From: Campylobacterales bacterium
GTDB lineage: Bacteria > Campylobacterota > Campylobacteria > Campylobacterales > Sulfurimonadaceae
Assembly: GCA_026390115.1 (NCBI GenBank)
Contig: JAPLGO010000003.1
Span: 62,001 to 126,000, forward strand
DNA length: 64,000 nucleotides
Reading direction: 5' to 3'
Every line of letters starts with the position of its first letter. Position 1 is the first letter of the stretch. This document shows, piece after piece, positions 34,414-45,313 of the stretch. Below the pieces are notes generated by a model. That model was not told the origin of the DNA and searched no databases. It saw nothing but the letters and a program-made list of their open reading frames with translations. The translations under genes were made by a program, and so were the position numbers.

Positions 34414-35415
34414 ATGGCGCTTAAAATAGCGATTAACGGATTTGGCAGAATTGGCCGCTGTGTTACTCGTATAGTAGCCCAGAGAGACGATGTCGAATTA
34501 GTAGCTATAAATGATTTGGCAAGTATAGACATGATGCTTTATTTATTAAAAAATGACTCTGTTCATGGAACTTTTAATGGCAGTGTTGAACAGATTGATG
34601 AAAATTATATTGCTATTGCCGGTAAAAAAGTACGCGTTTTTTCAGACCAAGAGCCAAAAAATTTAAAATTTGCCGATTGCGGCGCAGATATAGTCTTAGA
34701 ATGTACAGGCGTATTTTTAACGCAAGAATTTGGAAGAATTCATATCAATAACGGTATAGAAAAAGTACTTTTTTCTGCTCCTTCAAAAGATAATGAGACG
34801 GCCACATTTGTTATGGGTGTCAATGAACATCTCTATGATGGGCAAAAAATAGTTTCAAATGCTTCATGCACGACAAACTGCCTTGCTCCTATCGCAAAAA
34901 CTCTTGACGATGCTTTTACGATAGAGAAAGGGTTGATGACAACTATTCACTCTTACACGAATGATCAAAATATTTTAGATGTAAAGCATGTGAGCGATAA
35001 AAGAAGAGCAAGAGCTGGTGCTATCAACATGATACCTACTAGCACGGGAGCGGCGAAGGCAATTGGCTTGGTTCTTCCTCAGTTGGTTGGTAAACTTCAT
35101 GGGCAAAGTGTTCGTGTGCCTACCCCAAATGTCTCTATGCTCGATTTGAATGTTATAGTTAGAAAAAAAACTACACTAGAAGAGGTTACTCAGGTCTTGA
35201 ATACGGTTGCAAACAGTACCTTAAAAGGAATCCTTTTAATAGATCAGGAGATGAGAGTTTCTCAAGATATTGTAGGTTGCCCATACAGTGCTATTGTAGC
35301 CGAAGATTTAACGCAAGTCATTGGTGAAGACATGGTTAAAATTATGGCTTGGTATGACAATGAATGGGGATACTCTTCAAGATTAGTAGATATGGCGTTA
35401 CACATTAACAAATAG
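34414..35415 (+). CDS. gap: glyceraldehyde-3-phosphate dehydrogenase
   Basis: 333 residues with the NAD-binding start [14 protein letters not shown], catalytic Cys152 in [11 protein letters not shown], the partner His in [11 protein letters not shown], and [11 protein letters not shown] near the end. It is the first gene of the operon with pgk, tpiA and fabI. In an autotroph such as Sulfurimonas it would mainly run toward sugar synthesis (inference). AGAGGAAA precedes the ATG. Confidence 0.97.
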   Translation: MALKIAINGFGRIGRCVTRIVAQRDDVELVAINDLASIDMMLYLLKNDSVHGTFNGSVEQIDENYIAIAGKKVRVFSDQEPKNLKFADCGADIVLECTGVFLTQEFGRIHINNGIEKVLFSAPSKDNETATFVMGVNEHLYDGQKIVSNASCTTNCLAPIAKTLDDAFTIEKGLMTTIHSYTNDQNILDVKHVSDKRRARAGAINMIPTSTGAAKAIGLVLPQLVGKLHGQSVRVPTPNVSMLDLNVIVRKKTTLEEVTQVLNTVANSTLKGILLIDQEMRVSQDIVGCPYSAIVAEDLTQVIGEDMVKIMAWYDNEWGYSSRLVDMALHINK

Positions 35416-35423
35416 GAGAATAT

Positions 35424-36623
35424 ATGGAATTACTAAATGTAAAAAACCTCAATATGGTCGGTAAAAAAGTTTTTATCAGATGTGACTTTAATGTACCGAC
35501 GGATGAGTTTGCAAATATATCAGATGACCGTCGTATTCGTTCTGCAATTGCAACAATCAACTACTGTCTAGATCAGGAGTGTGCGGTTATCCTGGCATCA
35601 CATTTGGGTCGTCCGGATGGTAAAGTAAATGAGAAATACTCTCTTGCTCCCGTTGCACGAAGATTGCAGCAGTTGCTAAAAAGGGATGTTGCCTTGGCAG
35701 GGGATGTTGTCGGTAAGGATGCCATGGAAAAAGTTGGGGCTCTTAAAGAGAGAGAGGTTTTACTTTTAGAGAATATTCGTTATGAGGCAGGTGAGACAGA
35801 AAATGATGAGGAGCTCTCCCGCAAGCTGGCTAGTATGGCTGAGTTTTATATAAATGATGCTTTTGGTGTAAGTCACAGAGCACACTCCTCGGTCGAAGGT
35901 ATTACCCATTTTTTCGATAACGAACATAAGGCAGCCGGATTTTTACTTCAAAAAGAGATTCAATTTTTTGGAAAACTTATAGAAAACCCTGTTCGTCCAT
36001 TTGCTGCGATTGTCGGCGGTTCAAAAGTCTCCGGTAAGCTTGAAGCCCTTATAAATCTGCTTCCTAAAGTTGATAAAGTCCTAATCGGCGGCGGTATGGC
36101 ATTTACATTTTTAAAGCAGATGGGTTACAATGTAGGCGCTTCGCTGGTGGAAGATGATTTGCTCGAAGATGCACAGCACATTATGGATCAGGCAAGAAAA
36201 CTCGGTGTCAAATTTTACCTCCCTGTGGATGTTGTTGCAGCTGAAAAGTTTGCAGAAGATTCTGTAAGTAAGCTGGTTTCAGTTCAAGAGATACCGGATA
36301 ATTGGATGGGTTTAGATATAGGACCCGCAACTGTTAGACTCTATGGGGAAGTTTTAAATGATGTGCAAACAGTACTTTGGAATGGGCCAATGGGAGTTTA
36401 TGAAATGGATAAATTTGCCCGAGGTTCAAATAAAATAGCACACTTTGTTGCAGATAGTTATGCGACTTCTGTTGTAGGTGGCGGTGATACGGCAGATTTA
36501 GTTCAACGAATAGGTCTTGATGAAGAGATGACCTTTATCTCAACGGGCGGCGGTGCATCATTGGAACTGCTTGAGGGTAAGATTTTACCGGGCGTTATGC
36601 CATTAATAGCAGAAAAGGTGTAA
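35424..36623 (+). CDS. pgk: phosphoglycerate kinase
   Basis: 399 residues with the substrate signature [14 protein letters not shown], the HLGRPDG loop, and the nucleotide loop [13 protein letters not shown] followed by [19 protein letters not shown]. Normal length for a bacterial enzyme. Starts eight bases after gap with AGGAG ahead; tpiA follows after four bases. Confidence 0.97.
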   Translation: MELLNVKNLNMVGKKVFIRCDFNVPTDEFANISDDRRIRSAIATINYCLDQECAVILASHLGRPDGKVNEKYSLAPVARRLQQLLKRDVALAGDVVGKDAMEKVGALKEREVLLLENIRYEAGETENDEELSRKLASMAEFYINDAFGVSHRAHSSVEGITHFFDNEHKAAGFLLQKEIQFFGKLIENPVRPFAAIVGGSKVSGKLEALINLLPKVDKVLIGGGMAFTFLKQMGYNVGASLVEDDLLEDAQHIMDQARKLGVKFYLPVDVVAAEKFAEDSVSKLVSVQEIPDNWMGLDIGPATVRLYGEVLNDVQTVLWNGPMGVYEMDKFARGSNKIAHFVADSYATSVVGGGDTADLVQRIGLDEEMTFISTGGGASLELLEGKILPGVMPLIAEKV

Positions 36624-36627
36624 CAAG

Positions 36628-38179
<1,552 letters not shown>

Positions 38180-38188
38180 ATAGTTTTT

Positions 38189-38213
38189 AAATTCCAAGAT
38201 TGTCTTGGAATTT
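38189..38213 (+). terminator. terminator of the gap-pgk-tpiA-fabI operon
   Basis: A perfect 11-bp stem (AAATTCCAAGA / TCTTGGAATTT) with a TTG loop, ten bases after the fabI stop. T run on the left arm side, so it may also serve the other strand. Confidence 0.75.
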
Positions 38214-38321
38214 AGCTACTTGCTTATCACAAATCATGACTCCAACTTCTTAAGATGTGGCTTTTCTTCGTTTTTTTAAACTCTCATATCCTCTTTCATT
38301 AAAAATTATATTTTTAAAAGA

Positions 38322-38338
38322 TGATTAATTTTTAATCA
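38322..38338. promoter_or_regulatory. operator-like inverted repeat upstream of the porin
   Basis: TGATTAA-TTT-TTAATCA is a perfect 7-bp-arm repeat 73 bases before the porin ATG. The 230 bases between fabI and the porin hold this, the terminator, and AAAAAGGAG just before the ATG; no other signal stands out. Confidence 0.4.
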
Positions 38339-38410
38339 ATATGTTGGTCTATTAATAAATCATCTACGATAAACTTACTTTACAAATTTGTTAATAAAAA
38401 AGGAGAATAT

Positions 38411-39745
38411 ATGAAAATAGTAAAAATGAGTTTGGTAGCGGCGCTACTAGTAGGTTCAAGTGTATTTGCAGTTGAAAATGTACAGATGTCCGGTGATGCA
38501 CAAGTTATGTATAACACAACTGATTCTAAGGGGCTAACAAGTAATGTAATAGGTGGAAAAAAAGCAACAGATTCCGGTACTTTATTTGATAAAGATTCAT
38601 CCGCTGCAGATGCTGCATTAAATCTAAATGTCACTGCTGATTTAGCTAAAAATGATTTAGTAACTGTGAGTACGGGTGCCGGATATACAGTTCTTTCTAC
38701 TTTAGGCTTAGAAAATAACTTCGTAAGTAATGTTTGGGGCGGTGCACATACTGCTACAGCTCCCACTGCTGCAAATTATGGACATGCAATTGGCGGAGCC
38801 AAAGTTGAAAATGCTAATTGGCTTAACGAAGGATGGGTAGCTGTAACTACAGGAAAATCTACTGCAAAACTTGGTCGCATGGAACTTGATACTCCATTAG
38901 CATTTACAGAGAAGTGGTCAATCGAGAAAAATACCTTTGAAGCTGCTGTATTAATGAATCAAGATATTCAAGATACAACTTTAGTAGCGGCATATGTAGG
39001 AAATGGTAACGGAACTGAAACATTCGGTCAAAATGCAAACAGTAATGTACACACACTTGGATTAGCAACAGGTCCGGTTGTAAATAGAAACGGTGAATTT
39101 ACAACGTATGGCTCAAATGGAGCGTATGCAGTGGGTGCTATAAATAACTCATTTAAACCACTTACAGCTCAAGCTTGGTACTATGATGTATCTCAACTTA
39201 CTCAAGCGTATTGGTTACAAGCCGATGTTAAATGCTCTTTAGTAGAGGGTGTTTTAATCGGTGCTCAATACACTGGCTTAACGATTGACAAGGGAAGCGT
39301 AGCCGGCAATGCTAAAGATATATCTTCAAGTGCTATAGCTGTAATGTTGGGATATGTGGTAAAAGATGTGGTAACCGTTAAAGGTGCTTACTCTTCTGTA
39401 GATACTGATTTCGGTGCTGGTTTCAATACTGCAACTGCTACTGGTACTGCGCAATCTAAACTTTATACTGAAGCATGGTGGTCTTATGGCTTCGTAACAC
39501 AAAAAGATACTACTGCTATGGCTGTTAGTGCCGTATCTCCGGTACAAGGTCTATTTGATTTAGGTCTTTACTATACAAAAGCTGATCAAACTGCTAAAGC
39601 CGGCGATAGAGATCTGTCAGAGTTTGCGTTAACTGCAGGTAAAGTTTTCGGTCCACTTGAAACTACATTAGCACTTATAAACTCTAAAGTTGCTACTGCT
39701 GATGCGTATAATACAGTTCAAGCGTATTTAAAATTAAAATTCTAA
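38411..39745 (+). CDS. major outer membrane porin (Campylobacterota type)
   Basis: 444 residues. A signal peptide (MSLVAALLVGSSVFA, then VENVQMSGDAQVMYNT) is followed by alternating beta strands, many glycines and alanines, and a C-terminal Phe (AYLKLKF). This fits an OprD/MOMP-like 16- to 18-strand porin as abundant in this group. A single Cys lies in the middle (VKCSLVEG). It stands alone, with a strong ribosome site, suggesting high expression. The substrate is not evident. Confidence 0.78.
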   Translation: MKIVKMSLVAALLVGSSVFAVENVQMSGDAQVMYNTTDSKGLTSNVIGGKKATDSGTLFDKDSSAADAALNLNVTADLAKNDLVTVSTGAGYTVLSTLGLENNFVSNVWGGAHTATAPTAANYGHAIGGAKVENANWLNEGWVAVTTGKSTAKLGRMELDTPLAFTEKWSIEKNTFEAAVLMNQDIQDTTLVAAYVGNGNGTETFGQNANSNVHTLGLATGPVVNRNGEFTTYGSNGAYAVGAINNSFKPLTAQAWYYDVSQLTQAYWLQADVKCSLVEGVLIGAQYTGLTIDKGSVAGNAKDISSSAIAVMLGYVVKDVVTVKGAYSSVDTDFGAGFNTATATGTAQSKLYTEAWWSYGFVTQKDTTAMAVSAVSPVQGLFDLGLYYTKADQTAKAGDRDLSEFALTAGKVFGPLETTLALINSKVATADAYNTVQAYLKLKF

Positions 39746-39750
39746 CTGAT

Positions 39751-39848
39751 GTTACGCACTAAAACGAACACGTCCGTTTTAGTGGCAGGGACTAAAGTCC
39801 CTACAACCCCCTAAAGCTACGAAAAACATTGTTTTTCGAGAATTACAA
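39751..39848 (-). repeat. intergenic palindrome element, copy 4 (inverted to copy 3)
   Basis: Read on the minus strand it starts ATTCTCGAAAAACAA, has a perfect hairpin at 39820-39838 and the same 23-base block as copy 3 (39798-39820). A GGGACT-AA-AGTCCC hairpin (39788-39801) follows, then the 26-base palindrome (39758-39783) centred on GGACGTGTTC with the flank GCGTAAC. On the minus strand the two arm differences are G-U pairs, so the folded RNA is preserved. Confidence 0.7.
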
Positions 39849-39982
39849 GGTTTTTTTATTCATTTCTCATTTTTCTCTCCTGATTTTGAAAAGTGAGAAT
39901 TTTACCCATTCTTTTTCTCCCTGTTTTTCATACAAAAAAGTCATTCGTTTTGTATGTTGAATGGGTAAAATATTTACTTTTT

Positions 39983-39991
39983 TGCTATAAT
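39983..39991 (+). promoter_or_regulatory. extended -10 directly before the permease start
   Basis: TGCTATAAT is an extended -10 box with the TATAAT at 39986-39991. Transcription would begin about seven bases on, at or next to the ATG at 39998. No ribosome site lies between, so the message may be leaderless. Confidence 0.5.
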
Positions 39992-39997
39992 TTCCAC

Positions 39998-40957
39998 ATG
40001 TTAAAACTACTGAAAAAACTTTTTTATCTTCTGTTTATGCTTGCGTTAATTTCTATAATCTCATTTTTGGCTATTCACTCCGCACCCAATAGTTTTTTTG
40101 CCGGAGGTGAACTTAATCCAAATATGACAAAAGAAGCGATTGAACAGCTCAAGGCTGTTTACGGGCTTGATAAATCTCTTTCAGTCCAATATATGGATTG
40201 GATTGTAAATATTTTCACTCTCAATTTTGGCGTCTCATTCGTAAGCGGACAAGATGTAAGTTCGGAGATACTCAAACGATTACCGGTTACTCTCGCTATG
40301 AACATTACGGCACTCATCTTCGTCTTTGTGATTTCGCTCTACCTAGGTATAAAATCAGCACTCTCCTATGAAAAAAAAGCCGATTATCTTATCCGCCAAA
40401 TCTCATTAATCTCCTTTTCTATGCCATCGTTTTATCTTGCACTTCTGTTTATAATATTTTTTAGTCTCAACCTAAATCTCTTTCCAATAGCTGGGTTACA
40501 CTCTATCGAAGAAAAAGAGGGAGTATATTACATCGCGGACATGGCTTGGCATCTTGCTCTTCCCATTAGTGTTATGATATTTGTGGGGCTTGGAAGTATG
40601 ATAATTTATATTCGCTCTCTAACTCTGGAGATATTAAAAAGTGATTACTACTTTTTTGCCCTATCTCGGGGATTTAGCAAAAAAACATTGCTACGATTTT
40701 ATATACTTCCAAATCTAATACCTCCCATCGTCACACTTTTGGGTCTCTCTTTTCCAGGTCTTATCGGAGGAAGTGTTATTTTAGAGTCTATTTTTGGAAT
40801 AGAAGGAATGGGACAACTCTTTTTTATGAGTGCTCTTAGTCGTGATTATCCGGTGATTATGGGGACTTTGATGATAACGGCATTTTTAACTCTTTTGGGA
40901 AATATGATAGCGGATTTGGTACTTTTAAAGTTAAACCCCTACATGAAGAGAGGATAA
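39998..40957 (+). CDS. peptide/nickel-type ABC transporter permease, orphan
   Basis: 319 residues of the DppB/OppB/NikB permease family. An N-terminal helix leads into the conserved VYGLDKSLSVQYMDWIVNI segment and NFGVSFVSGQDVSSEILKRLPVTL. The permease loop ALSRGFSKKTLLRFYILPN contacts the ATPase, and LESIFGIEGMGQLFFMSALSRDYPVI is near the end. The frame is open 105 bases upstream, but the first part there does not look like a permease and covers a promoter. No second permease, ATPase or binding protein is adjacent, which is unusual for this family. Confidence 0.85.
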   Translation: MLKLLKKLFYLLFMLALISIISFLAIHSAPNSFFAGGELNPNMTKEAIEQLKAVYGLDKSLSVQYMDWIVNIFTLNFGVSFVSGQDVSSEILKRLPVTLAMNITALIFVFVISLYLGIKSALSYEKKADYLIRQISLISFSMPSFYLALLFIIFFSLNLNLFPIAGLHSIEEKEGVYYIADMAWHLALPISVMIFVGLGSMIIYIRSLTLEILKSDYYFFALSRGFSKKTLLRFYILPNLIPPIVTLLGLSFPGLIGGSVILESIFGIEGMGQLFFMSALSRDYPVIMGTLMITAFLTLLGNMIADLVLLKLNPYMKRG

Positions 40958-40992
40958 ACTCTGATACCACCAGATACCAGAGTTTAAATCTA

Positions 40993-42129
40993 TTAGTTAA
41001 ACAGTGCTTCTAATGCATTCATTCCATCTTTTTGTTCATCTTTTCTGGTTTCTTGAGTCGCGTCTTTGCTGTCACTCTCAATAAGCTCTATATTCATTCC
41101 TGTCAGCATAGAAGCCAAACGGATATTGATTCCGCTTTTTCCAATCGCTTTTGATTTTTGATCCGCAGGAAGTGTGATAATAGCTTTGTCATTTTCGCCG
41201 TCAGCACTTTTGACGATTTCTACATGAGAGATAATCGCCGGACTCATAGTACGAGATATAAAAAGTTCAGGAATAGTTGTATATTCGATGCAGTCGATGT
41301 TCTCGCCGATTAACTCTTGACTAACGGCATTTATACGAACACCCTTAACCCCGACAGTTGCTCCAACAGCATCTACTTGCGGATGCATGCTGATGAGCGC
41401 AACTTTTGCTCTTTCTCCTGGAATTCTGGCACATTTCTCTATTATAACCGTTCCGTCAGAAATTTCAGGTACCTCTAAAGCCAAAAGCTCTTCTAAAAAT
41501 TTTGGAGATGTTCTTGAGAGTTCTATCTGTATACCATTCTCTTTATCCATGTTTACGCGTCGGACAACTGCTTTGATATGGTCTCCAACTTTAAAAAACT
41601 CGCCTTTAATACGGCTTTTCATAGGTAGTACGGCACGAACTTCGTCCACTTCTATATAAGTAGAATTTTGAGAATCTACCCTTGTAACTCTGCCTGAGAC
41701 TAAATTTCCAATTTTTGATTTGTACTTGTTAAATAGTTCATCTTCAACGAGTCTCTGAATGTGAAACTCTATTTCACGGTGAAGTGAAGAGGCTGCCGTT
41801 CTTCCATGCTCCTCTAAGTCATGCTCTATCTGGAGCTGATCGCCTAGCTCAACTTGGTCATCATACTCTCTTGCGTCACTGATTGAAATGTATGCCGGTG
41901 CCATCTGCTCATCTTGAAGTTTTGCATCGTCATTTGCCACAACAGTGATGGTTTGAACGACATTAATTGTTTTTTTTACTTTATCTATTTGAGCTTCAAA
42001 AGCAAAATTTTGATTGATAACTCTTTTTGCAGTTTGAACAAACGCCGCTTTGAGAGCCTCTAGTACCTTTTCGGGCTGAAGTCCTTTTTCATGGGCTATC
42101 GCGTCTGCTATATCTAAAACTTTTTCCAC
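40993..42129 (-). CDS. nusA: transcription termination/antitermination factor NusA
   Basis: 378 residues. The N-terminal RNA-polymerase-binding domain (VLDIADAIAHEKGLQPEKVLEALKAAF) is followed by an S1 domain (GNLVSGRVTRVDSQNSTYIEV) and two KH domains (VGVKGVRINAVSQELIGENIDCIEY; AIGKSGINIRLASMLTGMNIELI). It lacks the C-terminal acidic repeats of E. coli NusA, as most bacterial forms do. It is not joined to rimP or infB. The position opposite the HP0268-like/miaB genes matches C. jejuni as I recall it. Confidence 0.95.
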   Translation of the reverse strand: MEKVLDIADAIAHEKGLQPEKVLEALKAAFVQTAKRVINQNFAFEAQIDKVKKTINVVQTITVVANDDAKLQDEQMAPAYISISDAREYDDQVELGDQLQIEHDLEEHGRTAASSLHREIEFHIQRLVEDELFNKYKSKIGNLVSGRVTRVDSQNSTYIEVDEVRAVLPMKSRIKGEFFKVGDHIKAVVRRVNMDKENGIQIELSRTSPKFLEELLALEVPEISDGTVIIEKCARIPGERAKVALISMHPQVDAVGATVGVKGVRINAVSQELIGENIDCIEYTTIPELFISRTMSPAIISHVEIVKSADGENDKAIITLPADQKSKAIGKSGINIRLASMLTGMNIELIESDSKDATQETRKDEQKDGMNALEALFN

Positions 42130-42258
42130 GGATTATCCTTTTAAAGGGTTGTTTCACAAAAAATATAAGTAATAATTTTGGGGATTTCTTATGAAGTATA
42201 GAATTATATCTAAGAATCTATAAAAACATCTTTAATGCACCTTTTAGTAGAGTTTATA

Positions 42259-42264
42259 TATAAT
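42259..42264 (+). promoter_or_regulatory. -10 box upstream of the HP0268-like gene
   Basis: TATAAT within GTTTATATATAATGC, leaving a leader of about 45 bases before the ATG at 42315. No -35 box is visible. AAAAGGATA precedes the ATG. Confidence 0.4.
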
Positions 42265-42314
42265 GCAAAACTTTTTATTATGAAAAATAATAGTTTAAAT
42301 TAAAAGGATATTCT

Positions 42315-42560
42315 ATGGAATTAAAATTTGCAAGAACTGATGTGGATGCGAAACCAAAAAAAGTTGAGCTAGAGAAGATAGAGCATAGTGTTGAAAAACA
42401 AGATAGCGTGATTTTTTACTTTGATAGAGAAAATTCACACAAAGATTTGCTAGAACTTCAAGACTATTTTGAAGCAAAAGGCAAAAGTTTTTATATGAGC
42501 GAAGTAAAATATGGGCTTGCAGATAATGAGTATATGTATCAAGTCCATATCGTAAGCTAA
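42315..42560 (+). CDS. HP0268-family small nuclease
   Basis: 81 residues. VELEKIEHSVEKQDSVIFYFDRENSHKD with a C-terminal YMYQVHIVS matches the H. pylori HP0268 pattern. That protein has been described as a small nicking nuclease with purine-specific RNase activity. It lies nine bases before miaB, as HP0268 lies before HP0269. The physiological role is not known; the constant link to miaB suggests an RNA-related job (inference). Confidence 0.8.
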   Translation: MELKFARTDVDAKPKKVELEKIEHSVEKQDSVIFYFDRENSHKDLLELQDYFEAKGKSFYMSEVKYGLADNEYMYQVHIVS

Positions 42561-42569
42561 GCGAATAAA

Positions 42570-43871
42570 ATGAGTAAAAAGTTATTTATTGAAACTCTGG
42601 GTTGTGCTATGAACTCTCGTGACAGTGAGCACATGATTGCCGAACTTCATGAAAAAGAGGGGTATGAAACAACAAATATTCTCTCAGAAGCGGATTTGAT
42701 TTTAATAAATACCTGTTCAGTGCGAGAGAGACCGGTTCATAAACTTTTCTCAGAACTCGGAGGATTTAACAAAAAGAAAAAAGCAGGCGCAAAGATAGGT
42801 GTTTGCGGTTGTACAGCTTCGCATTTGGGTGAAGAAATACTTAAACGTGCTCCCTACGTCAGTTTTGTTTTGGGTGCCAGAAATGTATCCAAAATAAGCG
42901 AAGTCCTTCACAAAGATAAAGCGGTAGAGATAGATATAAACTATGACGAGTCAGAGTTTGCATTTCAAGATTTCCGCTCCTCGCCCTTTAAAGCTTATAT
43001 AAATATCTCCATCGGCTGCGATAAATCCTGTACATTTTGTATTGTTCCTAAAACGCGCGGTGAAGAGATTTCAATACCTGCTGATTTAATTATAAGCGAA
43101 GCAAAAAAAGTTGTGAATAGCGGAGTAAAAGAGATTTTTCTTTTGGGGCAAAATGTAAACAACTACGGTCGCCGCTTTTCCGGCTCGAATGAAAAAGTTG
43201 GATTTACAGAACTCCTTAGAAGACTCAGTAAAATAGAGGGTTTGGAGAGAATCCGTTTTACCTCTCCGCACCCTCTGCACATGGACGATGAATTTATAGA
43301 GGAGTTTGCAAAAAATCCTAAAATATGCAAATCGATGCATATGCCGCTCCAAAGCGGTTCGAGTAAAGTTTTAAGAGAGATGAAGAGAGGCTATACAAAA
43401 GAGTCCTTTTTAAATCGTGTAGAGAAGCTAAAAAGTGTCTGTCCTAGTGCTAGCATCAGTACGGATATTATCGTAGGTTTCCCCGGAGAGAGTGACGAAG
43501 ATTTTGAAGACACTTTGGATGTTGTCAGAGCAGTTGGTTTTGAACAGATTTTCTCTTTCAAATATTCTCCTCGTCCAGAGACGGAAGCAGAGCATTTTAC
43601 AAATGTGGTCGATGATGAGATAGCCTCTGAAAGACTCTCTACTCTTCAAGCCCTTACAAATGAAATAATCGATGAAAAAAACAAAAAACTTCTCGGCAAT
43701 GTTTACAGAGTCTATTTTGAAGATTTAAATAGAGATAACTTTGTAGCGGGCAGAAGTGACAATAATATTGTCATAAAAGTAAAAGGCTCAGAGGAGCTTT
43801 TGGGTCAATTCAGAGATGTTAAAATTACCTCAATAGGACGAACGATTCTAACAGGTGAGATTGTTGCTTAA
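42570..43871 (+). CDS. miaB: tRNA-2-methylthio-N6-dimethylallyladenosine synthase
   Basis: 433-residue radical-SAM methylthiotransferase that modifies A37 of tRNAs reading UNN codons. The first cluster uses cysteines in [22 protein letters not shown] and VCGCT. The radical-SAM cluster is CDKSCTFC, followed by IVPKTRGEE, and a TRAM domain is at the end ([23 protein letters not shown]). It shares its family with RimO 5 kb away. It overlaps the following acyltransferase gene. Confidence 0.96.
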   Translation: MSKKLFIETLGCAMNSRDSEHMIAELHEKEGYETTNILSEADLILINTCSVRERPVHKLFSELGGFNKKKKAGAKIGVCGCTASHLGEEILKRAPYVSFVLGARNVSKISEVLHKDKAVEIDINYDESEFAFQDFRSSPFKAYINISIGCDKSCTFCIVPKTRGEEISIPADLIISEAKKVVNSGVKEIFLLGQNVNNYGRRFSGSNEKVGFTELLRRLSKIEGLERIRFTSPHPLHMDDEFIEEFAKNPKICKSMHMPLQSGSSKVLREMKRGYTKESFLNRVEKLKSVCPSASISTDIIVGFPGESDEDFEDTLDVVRAVGFEQIFSFKYSPRPETEAEHFTNVVDDEIASERLSTLQALTNEIIDEKNKKLLGNVYRVYFEDLNRDNFVAGRSDNNIVIKVKGSEELLGQFRDVKITSIGRTILTGEIVA

Positions 43872-44502
43872 AAAATTTTTCCGTTCTTTAGCTTTAGTAA
43901 TTGTTCCACTTTTAGGCTCATTGCTCATTAGATTTATCTACTTTACAAATAAAAAAGTGTTTCATACTCCAAAATCGATAGCAGAAGAGCCAACTATTTT
44001 TGCTTGTTGGCATGGAGAGCTTTTGATGCTTTCGCATCTTTACTCTCATTATAGAAAAATTCCACATGCAAAAGCTCTAATCTCAAGCCATTTTGATGGA
44101 TCTCTGGTTTCAAAAACTATAAAACATTTTGGACTAGACACTATCGAAGGTTCAACAAACAGAAATGCAGCCAGAGCACTGATTCAAGCGATTAAAGCTC
44201 TAAAAGATGGATATGATATAGGAATTACTCCAGATGGCCCCAAGGGCCCAAGACATGAAGTGGCAGATGGAATTGTTGTTATGGCGCAGAAAACTAAGGC
44301 AAAGATATTTTTGGTAGAGATAAAAGCTACAAAATATTGGAAACTTTCAAGCTGGGATGAATTTGTAATACCAAAACCATTTGGCACTTTGCACTTCTTT
44401 TCAAACGGCCTCATAGATGTTAGTAAAATGGAGCTAGAAGAAGCAAGGACTTTTATAAAAAACAGTTTACTAGAACATGAAAAAGTTAATAAGCAAATAT
44501 AA
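43855..44502 (+). CDS. DUF374 lysophospholipid-acyltransferase-like protein
   Basis: 215 residues with an N-terminal hydrophobic helix ([20 protein letters not shown]), [13 protein letters not shown] and the DUF374 signature [19 protein letters not shown]. The family is related to lipid A acyltransferases. The start is uncertain: GTG 43855 is the longest, but TTG 43864 has AGGTGAG just before it. It overlaps the end of miaB, and the following Xer gene starts inside its end. Same order as HP0268-HP0269-HP0270. Confidence 0.8.
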   Translation: MRLLLKKFFRSLALVIVPLLGSLLIRFIYFTNKKVFHTPKSIAEEPTIFACWHGELLMLSHLYSHYRKIPHAKALISSHFDGSLVSKTIKHFGLDTIEGSTNRNAARALIQAIKALKDGYDIGITPDGPKGPRHEVADGIVVMAQKTKAKIFLVEIKATKYWKLSSWDEFVIPKPFGTLHFFSNGLIDVSKMELEEARTFIKNSLLEHEKVNKQI

Positions 44503-45313
44503 AAGAGAGTTTTTAACCTATTTAGAGACCCCAAGGGGTTATTCTGATTTGACTATAAAAAGTTATGATGAAACCATAACTGAAGCTCTTTTACTTGTAG
44601 AAATGGTTAAAGAGGACGAGCATTTAGTTTTTAATCTTATGCCCTATCGTATAAAAATATCGCACTTAAATCCAAAAACAATATCTAAAAAATTGAGTGC
44701 AATTAGAACATTTGCAGAGTACCTCAATGAGAATGGAACAAAGGTAGTTTTAAAGGCTGACAACAGTGTAAAAGTGGCTAAAACTTTGCCAAAACCAATC
44801 TCTCACAAACATATTCTCGAAGCACTTGAACACGCAGAGGAGGAGGAGCGCTTGGTTGTCGTTTTGCTCTATACTTTAGGACTTCGTATATCAGAGCTCG
44901 CCTCACTGAAAATAGACGAAATATCAGAACAATGGACAAGAGTTTTAGGCAAAGGAAATAAACAGAGAGATATTCCGCTCATGCACTCAACAAAGGTTTT
45001 GCTAGATGGGTACTTGGCAAAAAATTCTCGGGTAAAATTTGTTTTTGAAAAAGATGGCGAAAAATTAAGCGAAAATAGTCTAAGATATATCGTTAATAAA
45101 GTCTTTAAAAGAGTTGCTATCAAAGCCACCCCTCATCAGCTTCGTCACTCTTATGCATCAGCTTTGTTGAATAACAATGCTAGAATTTCTGATGTTAGTG
45201 AGCTGTTGGGACACTCTTCTATGGCAACAACACAAATATATACAAAATTAGGAAGTGCATTGAAGCAACAAAATTATAACAAAGCACATCCGCTTTGTAT
45301 GGTAGATGAATAA
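44477..45313 (+). CDS. Xer-type tyrosine recombinase
   Basis: 278 residues with a complete catalytic set: Arg137 (LGLRISELA), Lys159 (GKGNKQR), His220 and Arg223 (HQLRHS), His246 (LLGHSS) and Tyr255 (IYTKLG). The N-terminal SAM-like domain (GYSDLTIKSYDETITEALLLV) binds DNA. The length and the housekeeping setting point to a chromosome-dimer resolving Xer enzyme rather than a phage integrase. Campylobacter XerH is longer (about 350), so the subtype is left open. It overlaps DUF374 before it and the PilM-like gene after it by one base (TAATG). Confidence 0.88.
   Translation: MKKLISKYKREFLTYLETPRGYSDLTIKSYDETITEALLLVEMVKEDEHLVFNLMPYRIKISHLNPKTISKKLSAIRTFAEYLNENGTKVVLKADNSVKVAKTLPKPISHKHILEALEHAEEEERLVVVLLYTLGLRISELASLKIDEISEQWTRVLGKGNKQRDIPLMHSTKVLLDGYLAKNSRVKFVFEKDGEKLSENSLRYIVNKVFKRVAIKATPHQLRHSYASALLNNNARISDVSELLGHSSMATTQIYTKLGSALKQQNYNKAHPLCMVDE

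Noticed and set aside
39893-39997. Upstream extension of the permease frame
   Set aside because: The added 35 residues do not look like a permease N-terminus and would cover the extended -10 box.
44477-45313. Reading the tyrosine recombinase as a phage or island integrase
   Set aside because: No tRNA, attachment repeats, or phage genes nearby; it overlaps housekeeping genes on both sides and has Xer length.
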